Source: Gordionus sp. m RMFG-2023
Lineage: Eukaryota; Nematomorpha; Gordioida; Chordodea; Parachordodidae
DNA: 64,000 nt
NCBI RefSeq assembly: GCF_954871325.1
Contig: NC_088777.1
Span: 33,891,366 to 33,955,365, forward strand
Direction: 5' to 3'
The translations under genes were made by a program, and so were the position numbers. Positions 26,776 through 36,957 of this stretch are shown piece after piece. Numbering within the stretch: position 1 is the stretch's first letter; each line of letters begins with the position of its first letter. The notes beneath the pieces are model-generated. The model was not told the DNA's origin. It made no database searches and saw only the letters and a program-made list of their open reading frames with translations.

Positions 26776-27649
26776 CTTTTTATTTGTTATATTATATTGT
26801 ATTTATAATTATATTATCAAAATAAAACTATATTAATATTTAATAGGCTAATATATTGTGATAAAAAATATAAGACATTTATTTATATTAGATTAAATTT
26901 AAAAAAAAATTTATCGTAAAATTTTGAACGAACGTGAACGCGTTCCTTTTTTTTTGAAAGTGAACGTGAACGCGTTCGATATTTTTAGAAATGTTTACAG
27001 CACTAGAAGTTAAATTTAAAATCCCAATATAAAAATTTCATTTTAAAAAAGAAATTCTGTTTTTTCAAAGATTTTTTTTTATGGATTATTATTTTTTTAT
27101 TTTAAATAGTAAAAAATATGTTATGATTGAATGTAATTAATAAACATAAAAATTATTAAAAAATATTTATAATTTTATAATAAAAAAATAAAAATTGGAA
27201 TATAATATTATAAAAATAAAAAAAATTTAGCGATCAAAATCAAAAGATATATCAAAAAAAAATTTACGTAAAAAATAAATATATAAAAAATCATTAATAT
27301 TTACTTAATATTGCTTTAAATTGACCATAACCATATCATCAAAATAGATTACTTTATCTATTCGGTTTTTTAAACATAGTCCTTGCCTGATACTTTATTG
27401 TGTTTTTCAAATTATCATAAAAAGCTTATACATAATAATAATTATTATATAGATTAGTTTGATTTGGTTTTAAAAGCAAACTAATTTTAAGAGATCAAAG
27501 ATAAAATAACTTATATAAATTAATTGTGTAAAAAAAGTTTTTTTTTAAACTATATATAAAACATATTTTGCTATTTAAATAGATTTATTGTAATATAAAA
27601 ATTGAGTTATTGATTCGCATTTATAATTTTATGACTTTATTTTCTGGCT

Positions 27650-28400
27650 TCTAGCTTATCTTTGGGCTGAAATATAAAAATTTCCCATGAAACAATACTC
27701 AACCTATTATTCTCATCCAGTTGCTGGGTGCAAGCTGCTTCACAAGCAAATTTGGGGGTATATGCCTTAGATTCCCTGTCTAACTGAGCATTGCAACTTT
27801 CCTCACTTGCGTCTATCTTCAAAACTAAAGGATTACCCTTGATCTTACATTCCGTTAAATTTATTTACTCTAATTCTGTTTTAAAGGGTTCCTCACCAAG
27901 ATATCCCTTCCCCCAAAAATCAAAGTAGTAATTTTTCGTCAAAAATCCTACATTTAAATTTAATGTATAGGCTCGAAGCTATTAAAAGCAGTAATTTTTT
28001 TTTGATTCTTTCCAATAAAGATTTCGAATTATGTCTTCGGTATGCTGTGATATTGTCACGCCCTCATCTTGCAAACTCTGGCAGCTCTCCATTGATGGCA
28101 GTGAACATCATCCTCTTGTCTCTTCTCAAAAGACAGCCTTCTACTCAAGCAGTTAACTTTATTATTGTTAGAGCTCTCTGCTCAGCCAATATTCCTTAGA
28201 TGTTGGAACTCGTAGGTTTTAATTTTAGAGACTATATTAGGCGTGATGAAATAACACTCATTCTTTGGAGCATGTCTGCTTGGGATCACATATGCGTTAA
28301 TCGGTTTGCGTCTTCCTTTAGCTCCAAATCTTTGGTTAGAGCGAAAATTCAAAAAATTAAGTAATATACTGAATGTATTATTACTTTTCATTGTTTCTTA
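27650..28400 (+). pseudogene. RT-endonuclease retroelement remnant, copy 2
   Basis: Plus-strand translation shows QAASQANLGVYALDSLS (27720-27780), matching the P..LGGIGIRS...A motif after the RT thumb. It continues with LEAIKSSNFFLILSNKDFE and LRYAV (from about 27970), then VRALCSANIP and RRDEITLILWS (28165-28270). These correspond to FLEAFPSRNLDQFLSNDELR, IARALKSAGIP and KRPDGSTMIPW in the 61.6-63.0 kb copy. Two stops interrupt it. A basic open frame on the opposite strand (28182-28391) is a shadow. Confidence 0.7.
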
Positions 28401-28524
28401 CGCAATCGATGCTTTCATATCCAGAACCCGAAATTTCTTCAAACACACGGACAAAAATCACTCTAAATTTTGGGTGATTCCCAGGAAGATTTTTTCCTCT
28501 GGAACAGATTCCAATTAAGATTGT

Positions 28525-28830
28525 TGTAGCCGTTGAAAAAAAGAAGAAATAAATTTAATATAATATACTAAATGTCAGTCATTTTCTGACATGAGGATTA
28601 ATTTTTCCTAGGGGATAGGAGAAAGGAGTGATCACATGCGGTTTTGGTGAACAACAATGGAGTTTTCTTTGTGTGCCTTTTGGGGCGGAATTCATATTTC
28701 GAATAGTTTATGATAATATTATTATATTTGATGACTGTTTTATATTATTAAATAGTTTTTGATCTTAATTAGATATTTTTATGAATAAAGTGGACGTTTA
28801 CAATTGAAATATTAAATATGGACTTTTACA
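28525..28830 (+). mobile_element. LTR of a second LTR-retrotransposon family (L2), solo or orphan
   Basis: It starts TGTAGCC and ends GGACTTTTACA, and is repeated at 39549-39871 with roughly 95% identity by eye plus one 20-odd-base indel. It contains a short hairpin (TGTCAG..CTGACA) and an AATAAA word near the 3' end. No matching 5-bp duplication was found at the flanks. Confidence 0.7.
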
Positions 28831-28835
28831 ATGTT

Positions 28836-29426
28836 GCCAGTTGATGTCAGGTTGAGAGGTACATTAGGGTAAACACAACGCAATTACTAACCACTATACA
28901 AGGTGAGTGTAGGAAAAATAAGATTTTGATATGGGTAGAGATTAAGGGTTTTAGCATTTTGTTTTATATTTAGCAAATAAGGAAAAGGATAGAAAGTATA
29001 TAATGAGTTTTAGGACTGAAAATGAAAATAAAATGATTAATTTATTATATATATATGATGTATGCTTCATTTTGACCCATTTAAGCCAATAATATTTGTG
29101 GTATTAGATGTCTTCATTTGGCCCATTAAGACAATAATATTGTGGTATTATATGTCTAGATGTATGTTTTTACATACAATAGTAGACAATAAGTTATTGT
29201 CTTATTATTTGGTAAGCCTTAAGACTCATTGAATGGCGAATAGGTTTCCATCATTAGGAAGACAGACCTCACGTAATGCAGGACAGAAAAGATTGCTGAA
29301 TATTTAAATGTTGGGGATTATAGAGCAAAGATATATATGTATATATAGGGTTAGAAAAATATTAGATTGGTGATTTTAAGTGTGATTAAGATATAATTTG
29401 TGTAATTGAGGGTTAATGGTAATATA
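28836..29426. other. Non-coding stretch with a local duplication at 29068-29158
   Basis: The words CCAATAATATTTGTGGTATTAGATGTC and ACAATAATATTGTGGTATTATATGTC mark an imperfect tandem duplication of about 55 bp. Nothing else was recognised. Confidence 0.4.
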
Positions 29427-29632
29427 GGTTACTGCCATGCGAGTATATTATTTTTTTTTAATTATATTTTTTTTGTTATTTTTTTGTTATTTTTTTTATG
29501 TTATTTTTTTGTTATTTTTTTTATGTTATTTTTTTGTTATTTTTTTTATGTTATTTTTTTATCATATTTTTTTATGATATTTTTTTTATCAATTTTTTAT
29601 TTTTGCCTAATAATTTAATTTTTTTTGTGAAG

Positions 29633-29970
29633 AAATTTTTAGGAGAATTTTGCCTACAAATTTAATTTTTTTTGTGGTAAAATATCATAATTATTAATTC
29701 CGCATATTTAAGTTATATTTAGGAGAATTTTGCCCATAAATTTAATTTTTTTTGTGCTAAAATATTTAAGTTATTTTTAGGAGAATTTTGCCTACAAATT
29801 TAATTTTTTTTATGGTAAAATATTTAAGTTATTTTTAGGAGAATTTTGCCTACAAATTTAATTATTTTTGTGGTCAAATATAGGAATTATTAATTCCGGA
29901 TATTTAAGTTATTTTTAGGAGAATTTTGCCTACAAATTTAATTTTTTATTTAAGATATTTTAAAAAGTTT
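29633..29970. repeat. Subterminal repeats of the Merlin-like element (left arm)
   Basis: Five imperfect units carry AGGAGAATTTTGCC-ACAAATTTAAT with a TTTTTTTGTGGTAAAATAT spacer. The right arm (30590-30740) carries three inverted units. Together they form long, partly inverted subterminal regions. Confidence 0.75.
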
Positions 29971-30016
29971 TTTATACAAATTTTTATTTAAGATATTTGT
30001 TACCACACTGCATGTG

Positions 30017-30344
30017 GTTAAAGATAATGTAATGCAAGATTCGACGATAATGACTCACTCGTGGTTAGGGTATGCAAATATATTTTTCCTGTAAATCAAA
30101 AGTGGTAATAAATTTAAATCTATTTATATATAATAGGCTAGAACAAGCCAGTTATTACCATTATCGGGTCAATCATTCGCGAAATTTTGTTAATCCTAAT
30201 GACAGATCCATCCACACCCAAAAAGTCGAAAGGCTGTGGCGGGACCTAAAAGCAAACTATAAAAGAATGGGGATCGCGATAATATTCATGAATATCTTCT
30301 TGAATATAGATATTTTAGAAAATAAAATTGTAAAATCGTTTTGA
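30017..30344 (+). pseudogene. Merlin/ISXO2-like transposase, C-terminal part, catalytic Asp lost
   Basis: The frame from 30017 reads VKDNVMQDSTIMTHSWLGY. From about 30137 a second frame reads ASYYHYRVNHSRNFVNPNDR and KVERLWRDLK. This is the conserved DDE core of IS1595/ISXO2 transposases, in which STI.(S/T)DxW carries the second Asp and the late E lies in IERxWRxLK. Here the Asp is His (codon 30056-30058); the Glu is present. Frames join if 30091-30136, which begins GTAAAT and ends ATAG, is removed as a 46-bp intron. The N-terminal half with the first Asp is missing. Confidence 0.8.
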
Positions 30345-30898
30345 CATTTTGACATTTTTATTCATTTTATAAATCACTGTATTAATTTCAATAATATATT
30401 TCAATTTAATGAATAAAATTGGGTATTTAATACTATATTTCGTGTATAAATTTTAATACTATATTTAATTGCGTACTATATTCCGATTTAACCCTTCACT
30501 AGAAAGGTTAAAAATCACTTAAACTTCAAAGGTGGGGTCTATTTTATCCCTAATACAAAATTAATAAAAATTTGTAGACTTAAATGAAAAATTCAATTTG
30601 TAGGCAAAATTTTCTAAAAATATCTTAAATTTGCGGAATTAATAATTCCTATATTTTACAACAAAAATAAATTAAATTTGTAAGCAAAATTCTCCTAAAA
30701 ATATCTTACAAAAAAATTAAATTTGTAGGCAAAAATAAAAAATTGATAAAAAAAATATCATAAAAAAATAACATAAAAAAATAAAATAAAATAAAAATAA
30801 TATACCCCCCCCCCCCCCAAGAGTGACAATAACCGAAATATATATAGAAGTGGATTTTTATAACAAAATATTTGTTATATAATTATGCATTTTTGGTT

Positions 30899-31010
30899 TT
30901 TAAAGGGATGGACATGTGTGGGATGCTTTATTATTAATTAATGTTACTATATTGTGAATGTAATCCAGTTACAATTAAGGTTGATATATTATGAAGGGAT
31001 CTATTGGGAG
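30899..31010 (+). repeat. First unit of a 120-bp-class tandem repeat, interrupted by hAT
   Basis: Its body (TTATTATTAATTAATGTTAC...GATATATTATGAAGGGATC) is repeated at 32868-33033. The hAT element at 31011 splits this unit after CTATTGGGAG, and its remainder continues at 32821-32867. Confidence 0.8.
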
Positions 31011-32820
31011 TAGGCCTATTCAAAAAAGAATTCGAATCGAATAGTGCATTATTCATATTCGATTCGTTTAAACGAATCTAATAATTTACTATTTGAATTC
31101 GCACGAATAATAAAATCTACTATTTGTATTTTCAAATAATTCGAATTAATTTTTTTAATAAAATAAATCATACTCAAATATATTGACAAATTTTTTTATT
31201 ACAAATTTGATTTTAAACAGAAAAAATTATAATAATATGTAATCAATAATCTGATAAGAAATAATATATAATCAAGTTATAAACAAAATTAAAATGTATA
31301 TTATTAATTTAATTATAATTTAAGCCAATTTTTAAGGCAAAGAGTTTTTCTTTTATTTTCTTCCTTATATGACATGCGGTTTTTTGACAATAAATTAGTT
31401 CCAACTGAGAAAAGCCTTTCACAAGCAGTTGATGTTCCTTGTAATAGATAATCCCTTGCCATTTTCGAGAGCATGGGGATCCGATATGCATTTGCCTTCC
31501 ACCACATACGAATCATTCTAATAATGTTTCTTAGTTTTAGAATTGAAGGATCTAAAATTTTTAAAATTTCTTTGGATATTAAATTAAATACATGGGCAAA
31601 GCATCGGATGTGCCCTATTTTTATTAATGGATATTTTAAAGAAAATGTATCAATAAATGATTTATGCATTATCTAAAGTTATATAAAAAATTTTATTCTC
31701 TAAATTATAAATTTTAATTATTTTAACAAAGGCTTTAAATATATTTTCACCTGAATGTGTTTCATTTATTGGACTGACATCCAAAATTATGATATTTATT
31801 TTAAAATTATCATCAATAAAATGGGCTAGCCCTAAAAAAGGAACCTGTGTTGCTAGTCCAAATGTCAGATGAAAAATTAATCTGATATTTTTATATATTT
31901 TTCCTTTACCAACTGTTCTTTTTCTGCAAATATATTATACATGTGCAATTTAAGAGTATTGGAGCATATTGATTTTACAGAACAATCAAGATCACTTATA
32001 AAATTTTTAAAATCATTTGAATTAATAATTTTAAAAGGTATATTATTATTTATCAATAATTTTAATAAATCATCCTTAAAATTAATTTTTTTTTTAAGAA
32101 TTTGGTGTAGACTTTAAAAAAATGTCAATTTTATTTATTTTTTTTAAGAATTTGGTGTAGACTTTAAAAAAATGTCAATTTTATTATTTTTTTTACTAAG
32201 GTGTGAATGAAACCTATTATAATGATTAATAAGAGATGTTGTTTTGCCTTTACATTTTATAATAGTCTTGCAATGATTGCAAGCAGCCTTTTCACCCTCT
32301 TTAAGGATTTGATATTGATCCCATATGATTGCTCTCTTTTGTGAGGAAATTTTCTCATCTTCAACATCAAGCATAATTTCATCAGAAGCATTTTCCTCTA
32401 ACATAATTAGGCTAGCTAACAATAATTATTGTAGAGATGTAATATATTTTTATATCTGGTTTATGTAATTTTTAATATAATTTATTATGAGATTCAAAAA
32501 ATAAACTTTTCGTGAGATTCAAAAAATGTGGCAAATAAAAATTTAAATTTTCACTAGAAATTTATGAATTTGTGTTAGAATTTTTATAAACACAAACACA
32601 TCACCTGTCAGATTGGCAGGTCAACAAATAGAAATGACAAATGTTAGATTTATAAAATAATTTATTAAATATTACGAATAATTCGTTTTATTCGAATAAT
32701 TCGTTTTATTCGAATAATTCGTTTTATTCGAATCGAATAAATGATTATTCGTATTCAGATAAAACAAATAATTTATTATTCGTATTCGTAATTATTCGAT
32801 TAGATTTTTGAATAGGCCTA
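31011..32820 (-). mobile_element. hAT element with perfect 8-bp TSD
   Basis: The ends are TAGGCCTATTCAAAA (31011-31025) and its inverse TTTTTGAATAGGCCTA (to 32820). The flanks 31003-31010 and 32821-32828 are both ATTGGGAG. Subterminal regions are full of CGAATAATTCG-type words, including a tandem array at 32675-32740. It carries a decayed transposase on the minus strand. Confidence 0.95.
31313..32422 (-). pseudogene. hAT transposase pseudogene
   Basis: On the minus strand, the start at 32422 gives an acidic N-terminus and a BED finger (CNHCKTIIKCKGKTTSLINH..RFH). The middle (about 32090-31680) retains pieces such as LGLAHFIDDNFKI and ITLDNA in changing frames. The C-terminus (31669-31313) has MARDYLLQGTSTACERLFSV and RMSYKEENKR, a hATC-like end. 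Frameshifts and a 52-bp tandem duplication at 32086-32190 break it. The order and spacing fit a full-length transposase that decayed in place. Confidence 0.85.
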
Positions 32821-32867
32821 ATTGGGAGTGTGTTAATGTTATTTATTTTGAAGTAATTAACCATTTT

Positions 32868-33040
32868 TATGTGTGGTGGGATGGCTTATTATTAATTAAT
32901 GTTACTATATTGCGAATGTAATCCAGTTTCAATTAAGGTTGATATATTATTAAGGGAAGGTGGATATATTATGAAGGGATCTATTGGGAGTGTGTTAATG
33001 TTATTTATTTTGAAGTAATTAATCATTTTTATGAAATGTG
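32868..33040 (+). repeat. Second tandem-repeat unit with an uninterrupted (empty) hAT site
   Basis: It carries the same sequence as the first unit, with CTATTGGGAGTGTGTTAATG intact at 32981-33000. The first unit has the hAT at exactly that point. It also contains a small internal duplication of GGATATATTATGAAGGGA. Confidence 0.85.
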
Positions 33041-33094
33041 GTGTAATGTGAATTACACCATATGATATATTTAATTATTTTTGATTTAATGTAT

Positions 33095-33325
33095 GAATTT
33101 GATATATATAAATTTGGTATAGATTTATATGATATATTGGTATAAGTCTGATATTTTTGATTTATATATATAAATTTGGCATGGATTTATATGATATATG
33201 GGCAAAATATGAATTTGATATCTATATATAAATTTGGTATGGATTTATGATATATGGGCAAAATATGAATTTGATATCTATATATAAATTTGGTATGGAT
33301 TTATATGATATATGGGTATATATTT
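33095..33325 (+). repeat. Tandem repeat of about 60 bp
   Basis: Three to four imperfect units carry TATATAAATTTGG-ATGGATTTAT followed by GATATATGGGCAAAATATGA. Non-coding. Confidence 0.8.
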
Positions 33326-33489
33326 TTGGATGAGCAATGTGTTGATGAGTATGCCTTAAGATGGAAATATTGTTTGGTTTAAATACTTGAGAAAGTTTTT
33401 TTTTAAAAAAATTTTTTTTGTAAATTTATTTTGTTTACATTTGTTTTTTTATCTTTGAAATAATTTTATAGCACATCACATTTTACTAG

Positions 33490-33775
33490 GGTTTGACTAA
33501 ACTTGCAGCAAGGTAAACTGCAAATGCGTAAATATTTTTGATATATATTCTATTAATTGGAGTAAGATTAATTTTCTTATGAAATGTATAACTTATAAAA
33601 ATTATATCATTAGATATAATCAATAAAAAATGAATAGATACTAATAGTTGTATTTCCTTTTATCTCATAATAAATAGTTTAAATCCTTTAATATAAATAA
33701 ATTAAAAATAATTATAACTACATTTTAAATTTCACTAATATTAAATCCGCAAGTTGGTGTATTATTATTTTAAGA
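33490..33775 (+). repeat. Repeat R2 arm A (contains an empty Ty3 insertion site)
   Basis: It runs from TTTGACTAAACTTGCAGC to AAATCCGCAAGTTGGTG. The same sequence recurs directly at 33853-33995 plus 38255-38405, and inverted at 38425-38705. The point equivalent to the Ty3 insertion (GATATAATC|AATAAA, 33621/33622) is uninterrupted. Confidence 0.8.
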
Positions 33776-33852
33776 AAAAAAATTACAAATTTTCTTTGTT
33801 TTATTATATTTTAAAACATAATTATATTATTATTTAAAAAGGTGTTTGACGT

Positions 33853-33995
33853 GTTTCACATGTTTGACTAAACTGCAAATGCCAAGGTAAATTGCAAATG
33901 TTTAGTTAAAATTTTTTGAAATATTCTCTATTAATTGGAGTGAGTTCATCTTATGATATGAATAACTTATAAAAATTATATTAATAGATATAATC
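33853..33995 (+). repeat. Repeat R2 arm B, left part
   Basis: It matches arm A up to GATATAATC, where the Ty3 element begins. The right part of the same arm resumes after the element at 38255. Confidence 0.8.
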
Positions 33996-34183
33996 TGTTA
34001 TATTTGAATGTCTATATATATTTTAAAAGGTTACGCTATTTGAATTATATATTTCTTACATTTTATATTATCTTATGGAGGTCAATGTAATTGCATATTA
34101 GTAGTAGTTAAATGACATAATTATAAAAGACTATATATAGGAAACAATTTTATAATAAAGAATCTATTGTTTTGACTATAAAA
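33996..34183 (+). mobile_element. 5' LTR of Ty3-type retrotransposon
   Basis: 188 bp, starting TGTTATATTTGAATG and ending TTTTGACTATAAAA. It differs from the 3' LTR by one visible substitution and one 5-bp indel, so the insertion is relatively recent. The flanks TAATC (33991-33995) and TAAGC (38250-38254) form a 5-bp duplication with one mismatch. Confidence 0.92.
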
Positions 34184-34185
34184 AA

Positions 34186-34200
34186 TGGCGACGAAATAAA
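34186..34200 (+). promoter_or_regulatory. Putative primer-binding site of the Ty3-type element
   Basis: TGGCGACGAAATAAA lies two bases after the 5' LTR. A TGG start directly behind the LTR is the usual position of a tRNA 3'-end complement. The cognate tRNA was not identified. Confidence 0.6.
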
Positions 34201-34307
34201 AAAAAAACTAAGTCGCGCGGTTTTCGGTCTTCGGTCAAGTTTAATAATATATAGAATTATAAATTTTTTTTCTGTTTATAAAAAAAAATTATATAAATTT
34301 AGAAATT

Positions 34308-34691
34308 ATGGATAAAATTATTCTCCAGGACTTTAAAAAGGAGGATTGTTCTATCGAGGACTACGTTGATTATATCAAATATATACTAAATGTGAAAAAT
34401 ATTCCTCAAACTGACGCCACTTTAAAAAAATTATTTATAGCATATGGAGGAATAAACATTATAACTGATATCAAAAAATTACCCTATCCTAGGAATATAG
34501 AGGAGGTAGGATGGATTGACATATAAAGATGAAAGAACTATTTTGGCATCAAGAATTGATTTCATTAGATTAAGTCGCGGGGCTACTGAATCCGTAATGA
34601 TTTAAAAAATATAAAGGAGCTAGCCCGAAGATGCGAATTTGAAGACAATGTAGAACTGAGAATTCGAGATCAATTAATCGCCGGACTAAAG
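34308..34691 (+). pseudogene. Ty3-type gag, N-terminal part, frameshifted
   Basis: A 72-residue open frame starts at ATG 34308 and ends at 34526. The capsid-like reading continues in other frames to 34691 with LARRCEFEDNVELRIRDQLI, a pattern seen in the C-terminal capsid region of K02A2.6-like Ty3 elements. At least two frame changes lie between. Gag would package the element RNA into cytoplasmic particles. Confidence 0.75.
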
Positions 34692-35705
34692 ATGTCGCAA
34701 CTGGATAAAAAACTACGATTAAGATATCCAGATACTAAAGACGAAGACCAACCGTTAAGCTTAAACAAAGTGGTAGAATTGGCTTTAGCGATGGAACGAA
34801 CCGACTTAGAAATAAATAATACTGCTAAAATGGTATATAAAATCAAAGAGCCGAATAAAAATAATCGGCAGTATAAGTATAATAATAATGATAATGATAA
34901 ACGGCACTATCAAAATGATAATAAAGCATATGTAAAAAGACAACTAGTGTCCGGGTATAATAACTACCATACAAATAATAATAGTAATTGGAGAAAACCA
35001 TGCTATTTCTGTAATCGATTTCATGCTATTAGAAATTGTCCCGCCTACGAAAAATTGTGCAGCAAATGTAGGAAACCAAACCACTTCGCCGTATGTTGTA
35101 AAGCTAAAGAAAAGATTTACGGAACAAATTACAATAATAAAGAAGACGATTCGGATGTCTCAATAAGAAAAATATACAAATATGGGCAACATCCAACAAT
35201 TGAGGTATTAATAAACAACCAAAAAATTAAAATGGAATATGATACTGGCTCGGCAGTAACCATTATTAATGAAATAATATGGAATAAAATCGGAAAGCCA
35301 AAACTTAGAATGGCTAAAGCACCAACTACATATGGAAATAATAGAATAAAAATTATGGGTGAAGCTGATGTAAAAGTACAATTGAATAATAACATAAAAT
35401 GGCTTCCATTATTAGTCACACAAACAAATGATGCAGCTCCATTTGGATTTTCATGGATTATGGAATTTGACTTAGCGTTACCAAAAAATGTAAAAATCAA
35501 TATGATCAACAATAGATATAAATACAATGATAATGGTAACGTAAATATTGACAAACTATATAAAGAATTTGCTAGATTGTTTGATAATAAATTAGGATTA
35601 ATAAAAAATGTCAAACCAGTAAAACTACAATTGGAAGAAAATACAAAACCAATTGCACTGCCAGCTAGAAGAGTACCGTTCGTTGCCTTTAAAAGTAGAA
35701 ATTGA
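34692..35705 (+). pseudogene. Ty3-type gag end, two zinc knuckles, protease and start of RT
   Basis: The 337-residue open frame contains: the capsid C-terminus (residues 1-60); a basic Asn-rich linker; two CCHC-like knuckles (CYFC...HAIRNC and CSKC...HFAVCC, about residues 104-136); an aspartic protease motif EYDTGSAVTIIN (about residue 182); and the linker that precedes the RT fingers. Gag and protease are in one frame here. Two knuckles followed directly by protease is the arrangement of the K02A2.6-like group common in animals. The frame breaks just after ARRVPF. Confidence 0.9.
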
Positions 35706-36560
35706 AAATGAACTGAGGAAGAAAATAATATAATCAAGAAAATAGATCCATCAACAACAAGAGTAACCTGGAGTACTCCAATGGTAGTGGTACGTAAAAC
35801 TTCAGGCGAACTACGATTATGTGGAGATTTTAAAGTAACGTTAAATAAATTTCTACTAAAAGACTATCACATTCTACCAACGTTTGAAGAATTAATAGCA
35901 AAAATAGCGAATGGAAATAAATATACAACATTAGATCTCAAAAATGCATACCTACAAATGAGCATCCAAATGGATACTACCACTATTTACGATTACCTTT
36001 TGGTATAGCTACAGCACCAATAATATTTCAACGATATATGGACGATTTATTGGCTGATTGAAAAGATACAGCAGTTTATTTACATGACGTTATAATCACA
36101 GGAAAAAATGATACTGAACATATCGAGAATATAAAACAAGTCCTTAAAAAATTACAAAATGCGGGATTAAAAGTCAAAACAAGCAAAATAAATTTTATGA
36201 AAGAAAAAGTATCATATTTAGGATACATAATAGATCAAAATGGAATAGACCCGGATAAAAATAAAATAATAGCAATACAAAAATATCCAACACCAAAAGA
36301 TAGACATGACATGACATAAAATCATTTTTAGGTATATTAAACTATTATACACGGTTCATACCAAACTTACATGGAATCATAGCCGAATTACATAATAAAA
36401 CTAGTAAAAATGTTAAATGGAATTGGACTAAAAAAGATGATGCATTATTTAAAAAAGCAAAAGGAATAGTAACAGAACACAATACTATACAATTTTATAA
36501 ACCGGATCTTGAGTTAATACTAGAAACAGATGCATCAAACCAAGGATTTGGAGCTGTATT
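35706..36560 (+). pseudogene. Ty3-type reverse transcriptase, multiply broken, active site altered
   Basis: The open piece at 35781-36008 has the RT fingers (TSGELRLCGDFKVTLN and YTTLDLKNAYLQM). A frame change near 35965 moves to the strand of sequence encoding RLPFGIATAP and FQRYM. An in-frame TGA is at 36059-36061. The catalytic box reads YLHDV with CAT at 36083-36085, where YxDD is expected, so one catalytic Asp is His. A further shift lies near 36320, after which FLGILNYYTRFI marks the RT connection region. Confidence 0.9.
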
Positions 36561-36561
36561 C

Positions 36562-36957
36562 TTGCAAAAATATGATAATGGTAACGAATACCCAATAGCT
36601 TACACCTCGAGAACTTTACAAGATGCTGAAAAGAATTATTCAACAATCGACAAAGAAGCCAAAGCCATAGTAAACGGCGTAGAAAAATTTCATAACTATT
36701 TGTATGGACGAAAATTTAAAATACGAACGGACCATAAACCTTTAATAAAAATATATGGGGATAACAGAGATTTAAACGCTTTAACAAACCAAAGATTGTT
36801 ACGTTGGGCTTATAAATTATCAGCATATGATTATGAAATAATGTATAAGAATGGCGCAAGTAATATAATTGCAGATGCTTTATCGCGAAACCCAATAGAG
36901 AAAAATGATAATAAAATAACAAAAAACAGTGAAATATATACGAAATCTTACTTATGA
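36562..36957 (+). pseudogene. Ty3-type RNase H domain
   Basis: A 131-residue open frame with TSRTLQDAEKNYSTIDKEA and IRTDHKPL, followed by NQRLLRWAYKLSAYDYEI and ADALSR. The preceding TDAS..GFGAVF box lies in the same frame upstream (36521-36561). This is the classic RNase H/tether layout. The frame ends at 36957, overlapping the integrase frame. Confidence 0.92.

Larger units (their letters stand above)
25587..27005 (+). mobile_element. hAT element, internally degraded
   Basis: The left end TAGTGTTGTAAATGAACGCG and the right end, TAGTGCTGTAAACATTTC on the minus strand, are inverted repeats. Both are followed by repeats of AACGCGTTC/GTGAACG. The flanks GAAATTAC (25579-25586) and GAAGTTAA (27006-27013) match at 6 of 8 positions. 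The interior encodes the two ends of an hAT transposase on the plus strand; the middle is lost. Confidence 0.85.
29427..30834 (+). mobile_element. Merlin-like (IS1595/ISXO2-type) DNA transposon with 8-bp TSD
   Basis: The left end GGTTACTGCCATGCGAG and the right end, GGTTATTGTCACTCTTGG on the minus strand, are inverted repeats. They are followed on both sides by TATATTATTTTT and by subterminal units containing TAGGAGAATTTTGCC. The flanks GTAATATA (29419-29426) and GAAATATA (30835-30842) match at 7 of 8 positions, as expected for Merlin. The interior encodes a transposase C-terminal half. A 15-base C run lies inside the right end. Confidence 0.8.

Noticed and set aside
31473-31676. Plus-strand open frame in the 31-kb hAT
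   Set aside because: It is a shadow of the minus-strand hATC region.
35129-35737. 202-residue minus-strand open frame
   Set aside because: It is antisense to the Ty3 protease region and has no recognisable content.
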